From: Oscillospiraceae bacterium
GTDB taxonomy: Bacteria > Bacillota > Clostridia > Oscillospirales > Ruminococcaceae
Length of the DNA stretch: 8,024 nt
Assembly: GCA_031253365.1 (NCBI GenBank)
Contig: JAIRWE010000064.1
Location: forward strand, 1-8,024
Direction: 5' to 3'
Below the pieces are notes generated by a model. It was not told where the DNA came from. It saw only the letters and a program-made list of their open reading frames with translations, and did not search any database. Positions 1 to 7,231 of the stretch are shown here, piece by piece. The translations under genes were made by a program, and so were the position numbers. Position 1 is the stretch's first letter. Each line of letters begins with the position of its first letter.

Positions 1-254
1 CCGCCGATTATTTGAACCGGATACGGCTTGATACCTATTACCCGCCACATAGCCTCGCGGCATACCGCGAAAGCGTCCGGCAGAATGTCGTTGAGGGTTT
101 CGCCGCCGGCGAGCCGCTCTTTCAGATAACCCGACTGACTTTTAAGCTCTTTATCGCTCATGGCTTCATAGGTTTTTTCAAGTTCGAGCGTTTTCAGCTT
201 AACGGGTTCAATCCTTTTGAGTTCTTTTTCGGAATAGCTTTTAAATAATTTCAT
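1..254 (-). CDS. secA: Preprotein translocase subunit SecA, N-terminal part (runs off left edge)
   Basis: SecA is the ATPase motor that pushes unfolded preproteins through the SecYEG channel. Only the first 84 residues are in the window. They begin MKLFKSYSEKELKRI and continue through a charged helical stretch, MSDKELKSQSGYLKERLAGG (about residues 32-51), to ILPDAFAVCREAMWRVIG and a terminal PYPVQIIG. This matches the SecA N-terminus just before the first Walker motif: a 'LSDEEL...FRERLAKGE', 'LPEAFAVVREA' and 'VQLIGG' pattern. The Walker A motif lies beyond the edge. The ATG at 252-254 is preceded by GAGGT (260-264 on the complement) at normal spacing, and a consensus promoter lies about 70 nt upstream. 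SecA is normally 800-900 residues, so most of the gene is missing. The identification rests on my recall of the family pattern. An accessory SecA2 cannot be excluded from the N-terminus alone. Confidence 0.9.
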   Translation of the reverse strand, partial: MKLFKSYSEKELKRIEPVKLKTLELEKTYEAMSDKELKSQSGYLKERLAGGETLNDILPDAFAVCREAMWRVIGIKPYPVQIIG

Positions 255-284
255 AGGCGACCTCGGATTGAAGTTGTCACTTAC

Positions 285-315
285 CGGGTTGTCCTTAAAG
301 GTTGCCGACAGCCCG
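285..315 (-). other. Hairpin in the secA leader
   Basis: In the transcribed strand CGGGCTGTC (307-315) can pair with GACAACCCG (285-293): eight pairs and one C-A mismatch around a 13-nt loop. It sits at the very 5' end of the predicted secA mRNA, where a stem could protect the transcript. No regulatory role can be shown from the sequence alone. Confidence 0.4.
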
Positions 316-323
316 TCCGTAAC

Positions 324-352
324 ATTATACACGCAAAAACCGCGTTTGTCAA
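324..352 (-). promoter_or_regulatory. Consensus housekeeping (sigma-A type) promoter for secA
   Basis: On the complement, TTGACA (347-352) and TATAAT (324-329) are separated by exactly 17 nt, matching the consensus at all twelve positions. Transcription should start near 317, giving a leader of about 63 nt before the secA ATG. The -35 begins only 2 nt after the hairpin that follows the copper operon, so secA has its own promoter even if some read-through occurs. Confidence 0.9.
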
Positions 353-354
353 TA

Positions 355-389
355 CGGACGCAAGCGTCCCGCGACGCGCTTTGCGTCCG
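355..389 (-). terminator. Two-stem hairpin after the copper operon, possible terminator without a T tract
   Basis: Outer arms CGGACGCAA (355-363) and TTGCGTCCG (381-389) are perfect 9-bp complements. Inside them GCGTC (364-368) and GACGC (373-377) form a second stem stacked on the first around a 4-nt loop. The structure starts 4 nt after the copZ stop codon and ends just before the secA -35 box. No run of T follows on the minus strand, so it may end transcription poorly, need Rho, or protect the 3' end. Confidence 0.5.
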
Positions 390-393
390 CGGA

Positions 394-609
394 TTACACC
401 CGCGCAACCACGTCGTAGCCCTGTTCCTCAATCTCCGCTTTGATTTTTTCAACGGACGCTTTAACGGAATCATACTCCGCCGTTACCGTTCCGGCTGTTA
501 AATCCGCCGACACGCCGAACACACCGGGCAACGCCCCCACCGCGCCGGTAACAGCCTTGACGCAGTGTTCGCACGACATACCTTCCACCTTGAGCAAAAT
601 TTTTTCCAT
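394..609 (-). CDS. copZ: CopZ-type copper chaperone (single HMA domain)
   Basis: This is a 71-residue protein made of one heavy-metal-associated domain of beta-alpha-beta-beta-alpha-beta type. It starts MEKILLKVEGMSCEHC, and the MxCxxC loop (C13 and C16) is the Cu(I) site of this family. It ends with EEQGYDVVARV, which carries the usual conserved 'GY' of the last helix and strand. It should carry Cu(I) in the cytoplasm to the CopA pump encoded just upstream. The start is the ATG at 607-609, preceded by a full AAGGAGG (617-623) at 7-nt spacing. That site overlaps the end of copA, whose TAA lies only 2 nt before this ATG, so translation is probably coupled. A longer in-frame reading to 777 adds only residues from the antisense frame of copA and is not used. 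It could be a general metallochaperone, but the copA partner argues for copper. Confidence 0.92.
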   Translation of the reverse strand: MEKILLKVEGMSCEHCVKAVTGAVGALPGVFGVSADLTAGTVTAEYDSVKASVEKIKAEIEEQGYDVVARV

Positions 610-611
610 TA

Positions 612-2894
<2,283 letters not shown>

Positions 2895-2945
2895 GCGGAT
2901 TCACCCCCCGTTTTAATTTCTTTGTCGCTTGGTTGTTGCTTCCGT

Positions 2946-4262
2946 CTACACAACCGTAATGGTGCTGCGAATCATGCCCATCCAGCAGGCGTATTGAAAA
3001 ATCCCCGTCTTATCCGGCGTGAACTCAATGACATTCTCCCCGTACTTGAACGTGTATTTTATCCCGTATTCATTGATGAGCATTTGGTAATTACAGCCGT
3101 TGATGCTGCCCCTCGGCGCGTCGATAATCCATTTGACCGGCGTTCCCGCCCGAACCGTGATTTCCGGGTAATTCCGCCCGGAAAGCGTGCTGTTGATTAT
3201 CTGAAAGCCGTCTTCGATTACAATGTCCGAACCGCCGCCGGACCCCGACGCCCCTCCGAAAGCCGTATTCGGCACGCCGGACAGACTTAACCCCTGTGTG
3301 AACATCGACAAGCCGAGCGTCACAACCAATACCGCCCCGACCGTCGCAACCTTCCGCGCAAACCTTGTTCCGAGCGCTGATGTAACCGCTCCGAGCCCGA
3401 ACATCAACGGAACGGTTCCGATACTGAACAGGAACATGGACAGCGCGCCCGCAAACGGACTTCCCGCGGACAGTGCGTAAATCTGCATTGCCTGTAAGGG
3501 TCCGCAAGGCATAAAGCCGTTCAGCAAACCGACAATCAGCGGGCTTTTGCTCTGTCTTTTTTTATCGTCCGTTTTTCGCGGAAAGCCCTTCGGAATCGTC
3601 GGATTCAGTCTGCGAAGCCACGGGAAAAGATTTAACATATTTATCCCCATGATTATCATAAACACGCCGGCGAACAGTTTTAACGCGCCTTGCGTTGTGT
3701 TTGAGAAAGCGATGACGGAACCGAGGGCGCCAACGATAAAACCGACTGCCGTATACGAAAAGACCCGCCCGACGTTGTAGAGAAAAGCGGGCGCGAACAC
3801 GCGTTTGCCGGCTGTTTCAGCCGCGCGCGGTATACATTGAGAAAGATTTATCCCGCCGCACATAGCGACACAGTGAACCGACGTAACCAGACCAATCACA
3901 AACAACATACCGTAGCTCGTTCTCTCGTCGGTCAATCTGCTCGGCGCGAGTATGTTCAAAAATCCGAACCGCTCAATGAGCGCGTATAACGCGACAACGA
4001 TGATTAAAATCCCGACAACTCGGCTCGCGTTCGGTCCGCGGCGTTCATTTTCCGCGACGACTTTGTAATTCAGTTTTTCAATGAGTGAAACGATGTCGTC
4101 AAATGATATGACGTCCGTGTCATACGTTACCGTCGCGGTTCCCGCCGCGTAGCTGACGTCGGCTTTTTTTACGCCCGCGGTTTTGCCGAGCTTTCTTCTT
4201 ATTTTGTTTTGGCAGGCGACGCAGGTCATTCCGCTGACGCGTATTTTCTTTGTTTCCGGCAT
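2946..4262 (-). CDS. HMA - TauE/SafE (DsbD-like) membrane protein - cupredoxin fusion, probable copper handling
   Basis: This is a 438-residue three-part protein and the first gene of the copper operon. Part 1 (about 5-72) is an HMA domain with GMTCVAC (C14, C17). Part 2 (about 82-330) is a membrane domain of the sulfite-exporter TauE/SafE (UreH/DsbD-2-like) type, with six or seven hydrophobic segments and the family's HCVAMCGG (H130, C131, C135) and MPCGP (C253) motifs. Part 3 (about 346-438), after a Gly/Ser linker, is a cupredoxin-like domain with GC at 389-390 and the end motif YACWMGM (C426, M428, M430), which looks like a copper site. I infer that the HMA domain is cytoplasmic and the cupredoxin outside, moving Cu(I) across or out of the membrane. 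Sulfite export is unlikely in this setting. The start is the ATG at 4260-4262, with GAGGT upstream. A longer frame to 4340 would begin at or before the predicted transcript start. The stop is TAG. Confidence 0.88.
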   Translation of the reverse strand: MPETKKIRVSGMTCVACQNKIRRKLGKTAGVKKADVSYAAGTATVTYDTDVISFDDIVSLIEKLNYKVVAENERRGPNASRVVGILIIVVALYALIERFGFLNILAPSRLTDERTSYGMLFVIGLVTSVHCVAMCGGINLSQCIPRAAETAGKRVFAPAFLYNVGRVFSYTAVGFIVGALGSVIAFSNTTQGALKLFAGVFMIIMGINMLNLFPWLRRLNPTIPKGFPRKTDDKKRQSKSPLIVGLLNGFMPCGPLQAMQIYALSAGSPFAGALSMFLFSIGTVPLMFGLGAVTSALGTRFARKVATVGAVLVVTLGLSMFTQGLSLSGVPNTAFGGASGSGGGSDIVIEDGFQIINSTLSGRNYPEITVRAGTPVKWIIDAPRGSINGCNYQMLINEYGIKYTFKYGENVIEFTPDKTGIFQYACWMGMIRSTITVV

Positions 4263-4331
4263 AAGGCGACCTCGCTGAATTGAAACTTTAATTGTCCGAG
4301 AGCGCAAAACTATCATGAGGTTGAACCCAAA

Positions 4332-4629
4332 ATGGGACAATCACAGTATAACACAAAACCGAAAAAAACACAAGCATATTTTGCGCGGCGACGGATATGT
4401 TATTGAGAAAATGTTGAACGCAAAGCAGAGCCAAGCCGCGATAACAGCGGTAATCGGCTGTTCTGAAAAAACGCTTCGCGGAGAAATTAAACGCGGCGCA
4501 TGGCAACGGTTGAGCGGAAAAACTTATGAATACGAGAGCGTGTATTCATGGGATGCGGCTCAAAGGAAACACGATGATAACGGCAAAAACAAGGGACGAT
4601 ACGCAAAAATACGGCGTTACCACCATTAA
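4332..4629 (+). pseudogene. IS30-family transposase relic, N-terminal fragment with a frameshift
   Basis: An ATG at 4332 opens MGQSQYNTKPKK, a start I associate with clostridial IS30-type transposases. That frame stops within about 25 codons. A neighbouring frame (from about 4362) continues with KHKHI, a helix-turn-helix region VIEKMLNAKQSQAAITAVIG, CSEKTLRGEIKRGAWQ and VYSWDAAQRKHDDNGKNKG, then a stop at 4627-4629. The pieces join if one A is removed from the A7 run at 4362-4368, so an insertion there is the likely break. IS30 transposases are usually 300-400 residues with a C-terminal DDE catalytic domain. Only the DNA-binding start remains here, so the element cannot move itself. No right end or second terminal repeat was identified. 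The family call rests on pattern recall. Confidence 0.65.
4345..4373 (-). promoter_or_regulatory. Candidate extended -10 promoter for the copper operon
   Basis: On the complement there is TGTTATACT, an extended -10 with TATACT at 4345-4350, preceded by a weak -35, TTGTGT (4368-4373), at 17-nt spacing. Transcription would start near 4338, giving a leader of about 75 nt. It is the best candidate between the fusion gene start and 4400. It lies inside the IS30 relic on the opposite strand. No CopY box (TACAnnTGTA) or GC-rich CsoR palindrome was seen around it. Confidence 0.5.
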
Positions 4630-4674
4630 ATAGCGAAGAGCCGGTTTATGTATCGGAAAAAAATATTCTAACCA

Positions 4675-4703
4675 TTGACAATTATATCATATCGTGCTAA
4701 AAT
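4675..4703 (+). promoter_or_regulatory. Promoter of the sigma factor gene
   Basis: TTGACA (4675-4680), a 17-nt spacer and TAAAAT (4698-4703) give 11 of 12 consensus matches. Transcription would start near 4710, about 26 nt before the chosen ATG at 4736. This also rules out the upstream in-frame ATG at 4694 as a start for this transcript. Confidence 0.8.
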
Positions 4704-4735
4704 ATGGGAAATTAAACAGAAAAGGCGGAGCGTAT

Positions 4736-5287
4736 ATGTTCTTCATAATGCTTTCAATGATAGAAGACGAGCGGGAACGGCTAAAGATATCCGATGTTTA
4801 CAAAGAATACCGCCATATTTGTTTGCATATAGCAATGGGAATTACCCATGACCAACAGATGGTCGAAGACGCCGTTCAAGATGCTTTTGTTGAAGTAATT
4901 CGGCGGAAAGAAAAAATTTTTTCGTTAAGTTGTAACCATTTGCAGTCCTATCTCGTTATTATAGTGAAACACAAAGCTATTGATATATTGAGAAAATATC
5001 AAAAAATATCCGATATTGACGATTCGGCTGATATTCTTGGATCCGATGAAACACCGGTTGACGAACAGATTATAGATAAAATGGGATTTGAACACTTGGT
5101 TTCGCTCGTGTCAAAACTCGACGAAAAATACAAAGTTGTTTTTGAAATGAAATATATTTTGGGTTTTTCCAATAAAGAAATAGCCAAAATGATGAATATT
5201 GAAAGAGAAAACGTAAAAATTAGAATTTACAGAGCGAAAGTTCAGCTGAGAAAGTTGCTCGGAAACGAGGTGACGGTAAATGTCTGA
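4736..5287 (+). CDS. ECF-like RNA polymerase sigma factor (sigma-70 family)
   Basis: This is a 183-residue two-domain sigma factor that would direct RNA polymerase to a small set of promoters. Region 2 (about 18-90) includes VEDAVQDAFVEVI (43-55), the core-binding and -10 helices, and SYLVIIVKHKAIDILRKY (71-88). After a short acidic linker, region 4 (about 115-176) has the helix-turn-helix GFSNKEIAKMMNIERENVKI (143-162) followed by RIYRAKVQLRKLL, which reads the -35. The start at 4736 is supported by AGGCGGAG (4723-4730) and by the promoter just upstream. The gene is visibly richer in A+T than the copper and lipoprotein genes on either side. It overlaps the next small gene by 8 nt. That fits the clostridial layout in which a sigma factor is followed by a membrane anti-sigma protein, although here the partner is only a stump. 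Confidence 0.88.
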   Translation: MFFIMLSMIEDERERLKISDVYKEYRHICLHIAMGITHDQQMVEDAVQDAFVEVIRRKEKIFSLSCNHLQSYLVIIVKHKAIDILRKYQKISDIDDSADILGSDETPVDEQIIDKMGFEHLVSLVSKLDEKYKVVFEMKYILGFSNKEIAKMMNIERENVKIRIYRAKVQLRKLLGNEVTVNV

Positions 5288-5387
5288 ATTTATCCCCGAA
5301 AATGCCGATAATGACGATAACGCAGACTTATTTGACGCGATATTGCGGCAGGCTGTGATAAAAAATCACTTGAACGAAGTAGTGTAA
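5280..5387 (+). pseudogene. 35-codon gene after the sigma factor, probable truncated anti-sigma factor
   Basis: It reads MSEFIPENADNDDNADLFDA and ends ILRQAVIKNHLNEVV before a TAA at 5385-5387. The ATG at 5280 overlaps the sigma gene by 8 nt and has GAGGTGA just upstream, as in coupled sigma/anti-sigma pairs. The 'LFDAILRQAVIKNHLNE' piece resembles the soluble start of clostridial anti-sigma proteins (DUF4367-type neighbours), which then continue with a membrane helix and an outer domain. None of that follows: all continuation frames are short and a hairpin starts 2 nt after the stop. It could be a genuine micro-protein instead of a remnant. Translation is likely, the function is uncertain, and the anti-sigma link is inferred from position and the short match. 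Confidence 0.6.
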
Positions 5388-5388
5388 T

Positions 5389-5427
5389 CAACTCCCTTGT
5401 TTGCGTCGATAGCAAACAAGGGAGTTG
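5389..5427 (+). terminator. 16-bp perfect hairpin after the sigma unit
   Basis: CAACTCCCTTGTTTGC (5389-5404) and GCAAACAAGGGAGTTG (5412-5427) are exact reverse complements around a 7-nt loop. It begins right after the stop of the 35-codon gene and is followed by TTAATTATAC, not by a clean T run. It is the likely 3' end of the sigma transcript, acting as a weak terminator or as a stabilising stem. Confidence 0.65.
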
Positions 5428-5499
5428 TTAATTATACACATATAAAGCCTGAGCCTTTTGTGCATATATAACAAACTTTCAAAAAACCATAAAATCTTG

Positions 5500-5526
5500 T
5501 AAACGTTTGACCTTCTCAAACGTTTA
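5500..5526. promoter_or_regulatory. Paired AAACGTTT palindromes, operator-like inverted repeat
   Basis: TAAACGTTTGA (5500-5510) and TCAAACGTTTA (5516-5526) form a perfect 11-bp inverted repeat with a 5-nt loop. Each arm itself contains the 8-bp palindrome AAACGTTT, at 5501-5508 and 5518-5525, with centres 17 bp apart. A palindrome with a central CG is the usual core of LacI/GalR-family and CcpA (cre) operators, and TGTAAACGTTTGAC at 5498-5511 is close to a cre site. No promoter or gene clearly belongs to it, so its target is unknown. Confidence 0.4.
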
Positions 5527-5848
5527 TATATCAGAGGGGCAAAAATCCGAGGACAAAGGAGGCGAGAAAAGGAGCGGTTCAACCGTTACCGCGATAACAC
5601 ATTCGCCGCAATATCATGATTTGTGGGTCAGAGCTACGGTGTATTATCGACCTATGGGCACTCCGTCATCGGTGCCCAAATCCAGCAAATCCTCTACGTT
5701 TGGCAATTCACCATCCGCCGCCGCCAGCGCGACCGTGCCGAGCGGAAACAGCTACGCCGGCGGGGCGGGAGAACACAAAGGCTGCAATGGTTGTTGCACG
5801 GCACCGTGGCAAGGAGTCACTGATATCAGCACCTAAATTCACAAGGGC
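5527..5848. other. Unassigned stretch without a supported gene
   Basis: About 320 bp with several overlapping open frames on the plus strand and none convincing. It changes abruptly from A+T-rich DNA on the left to G+C-rich DNA. A strong AAAGGAGG (about 5555-5562) and an AGGAG nearby (about 5571-5575) have no ATG, GTG or TTG at a useful distance. Short dyads are frequent: TGGGCAC (5655-5661) with GTGCCCA (5672-5678), TGCAA with TTGCA (5783-5787, 5794-5798), and the palindrome CTGATATCAG (5820-5829). It could be a decayed gene or a structured RNA. No known RNA family was recognised. Confidence 0.4.
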
Positions 5849-5917
5849 AAAAAAACCGAACGCTCCGTCGGTCGACGTTGAAATACACCAAACGCTTAGT
5901 CGGCGGAGCGGTTTTTT
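5849..5917. terminator. Interrupted bidirectional hairpin with A tract and T tract
   Basis: CGCTCCG (5861-5867) pairs with CGGAGCG (5904-5910). Outside it AAAAAACC (5850-5857) pairs with GGTTTTTT (5910-5917, sharing one G with the inner arm), leaving a 3-nt bulge on the 5' side. The loop is about 36 nt long. The T6 tract makes it terminator-like on the plus strand and the A7 tract on the minus strand. It isolates the lipoprotein promoter from what lies upstream. Confidence 0.55.
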
Positions 5918-5965
5918 CAAAACATCACCACACGTTCTAACGAAGCTTCAACTAAAATATCGCCA

Positions 5966-5994
5966 TTGACAGCGGCTGTTTTTCGCGGTATAAT
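5966..5994 (+). promoter_or_regulatory. Consensus promoter of the lipoprotein genes
   Basis: TTGACA (5966-5971) and TATAAT (5989-5994) are separated by exactly 17 nt, a full consensus match. Transcription should start near 6001, with a leader of about 25 nt to the ATG at 6026. The spacer carries GTTTTT at the same place as in the secA promoter. Confidence 0.9.
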
Positions 5995-6025
5995 ACTGTC
6001 AACGAAAGCGGGGAGGGAATCCGAA

Positions 6026-7213
6026 ATGAAGAAAAAATTTTTTGCGATAGTCATATCCGTTTTGCTGCTCGCGTCCTGCGGGCAAAAACCGGACGACGGC
6101 GGCGGCGAAGACGAAAAAGAAAGGGTATATTACCTTTCGCGAACGATGAGCGCCGGGGAAAAATATATCATAAAGCGCGACAACGCGGCTACGGATGTTT
6201 TGAAATATATTGACCTTTCATCCGGCGACATGGGCATGAAGCCGCTGTGTTCGCGCCCGAACTGCGCGCATACGGACAACTCCTGCGCCGCGTATTCGCT
6301 CAGGGAAGCGGAATACCCGTTTTTGCGCAATGAAAAATTGTATTATTTCGATTTGGAACACAATCTTAAAAACGAGGTTGTCGGATACGCCTTTTACCAA
6401 GCCGAAACCGACGGGACCGGGCAAAAAAAGCTGTTTTCGACCGAAAGCGGCAATTTGGACCAAGTAAACCTTTTTGGCGACGTTTTGGTTTTGAGTTTTT
6501 ACGCGGATGAAACCGACGACTTTTATACGGGTTCCGCGAGGAATTACCGAATATACGCTTATGACTTTTCGGAATTAAGGCTCGTTTATGACACGGGGAC
6601 AATATATGACGGCGGCTTGTATGTTTGGGGAGCAATCGACGGTTATCTGTATATTCAGTACAGGGGCAGGGATTATCCCGTGGACGTCCCTTTGGGGAAA
6701 AGTATATGGGATTATATGGGCGACAAGAACAGCATTTTCTACAAAGATTTTATCAATGAACAGCGCAGGCTTTCGCTGAACCGACAAGACCCGCTTAATC
6801 CCGAATACGAGGTTATCGGTCTGTATATATACGTCGCGGGGGACTGCTACTATGTGTTCGACGAGGACGCCCAAACGCTGCGTCGGACAAACGCCGTCAC
6901 GGGAAAGACCGATGTCTTTTACGAGGGCTACAAAATCAGGGACGATGCTTTTTATGAAATTGACGGCAAAGTATTTCTCCTTGTCGGCTCCGGCGTTGAC
7001 GGCGACGAAAGGCGCATGATTTATTACAACGGTTCGGGCTTTACGGAAATAGACGGTTCGGCGGAGTTCGGTTTCTATTATGAAACCGGCGATTATCTGT
7101 TCGGTTCTTTTGTCGACGCCGACGATAACTATATAACGGGATATATTTCAAAATCCGATTTCTACAAAGGGGACTGGGATAAGTTCGAGCAATGGGATGA
7201 ATTTATTTTTTAA
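6026..7213 (+). CDS. Probable surface lipoprotein with beta-propeller-like repeats (DUF5050-like)
   Basis: This is a 395-residue protein with a lipoprotein signal: KKK at 2-4, a hydrophobic core (5-15) and the lipobox LASC with C18, so it should be lipid-anchored on the outer face of the membrane. A Gly/Asp-rich linker (about 21-32) follows. The rest is rich in short Tyr- and Asp-containing strands such as LYYFD and YLYIQYR, a pattern of beta-propeller lipoproteins found near solute-binding proteins in Clostridia. Near the start of the folded part is PLCSRPNCAHTDNSCAAY (73-90), with C75, C80, H82 and C87 spaced as in a small metal site or disulfide knot. The start at 6026 has GGGGAGGG upstream and follows the promoter. 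An in-frame ATG at 5966 lies in the -35 box and is rejected. The next lipoprotein gene begins 18 nt later. The biochemical function is unknown. Confidence 0.8.
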   Translation: MKKKFFAIVISVLLLASCGQKPDDGGGEDEKERVYYLSRTMSAGEKYIIKRDNAATDVLKYIDLSSGDMGMKPLCSRPNCAHTDNSCAAYSLREAEYPFLRNEKLYYFDLEHNLKNEVVGYAFYQAETDGTGQKKLFSTESGNLDQVNLFGDVLVLSFYADETDDFYTGSARNYRIYAYDFSELRLVYDTGTIYDGGLYVWGAIDGYLYIQYRGRDYPVDVPLGKSIWDYMGDKNSIFYKDFINEQRRLSLNRQDPLNPEYEVIGLYIYVAGDCYYVFDEDAQTLRRTNAVTGKTDVFYEGYKIRDDAFYEIDGKVFLLVGSGVDGDERRMIYYNGSGFTEIDGSAEFGFYYETGDYLFGSFVDADDNYITGYISKSDFYKGDWDKFEQWDEFIF

Positions 7214-7231
7214 CATTAAGGAGACACCGAT

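Noticed and set aside
4263..4340. N-terminal extension of the HMA-TauE-cupredoxin protein to an ATG at 4340
   Set aside because: The extra 26 residues precede a complete HMA domain, and the start would lie at or before the predicted transcript start. The ATG at 4262 has a proper ribosome binding site.
4263..4400. CopY or CsoR operator for the copper operon
   Set aside because: No TACAnnTGTA box and no long GC-rich palindrome with central C/G runs was found by eye around the promoter.
4694..4735. Upstream start for the sigma factor
   Set aside because: This ATG lies before the transcript start predicted from the TTGACA/TAAAAT promoter, while the ATG at 4736 has AGGCGGAG in front.
5507..5836. 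109-codon open frame on the plus strand
   Set aside because: It starts inside the AAACGTTT repeat without a ribosome binding site and overlaps two other open frames. Its Ser/Ala/Gly-rich content has no motif, so chance openness in G+C-rich DNA is more likely.
5708..5920. 70-codon minus-strand frame
   Set aside because: It begins inside the interrupted hairpin and has no promoter, ribosome binding site or domain.
5616..5969. 117-codon open frame reaching into the lipoprotein promoter
   Set aside because: It runs through the terminator-like hairpin and into the -35 box, lacks a ribosome binding site and resembles no family I know.
5966..6025. Upstream ATG for the first lipoprotein
   Set aside because: It overlaps the -35 hexamer and would put 20 residues before a complete lipoprotein signal peptide.
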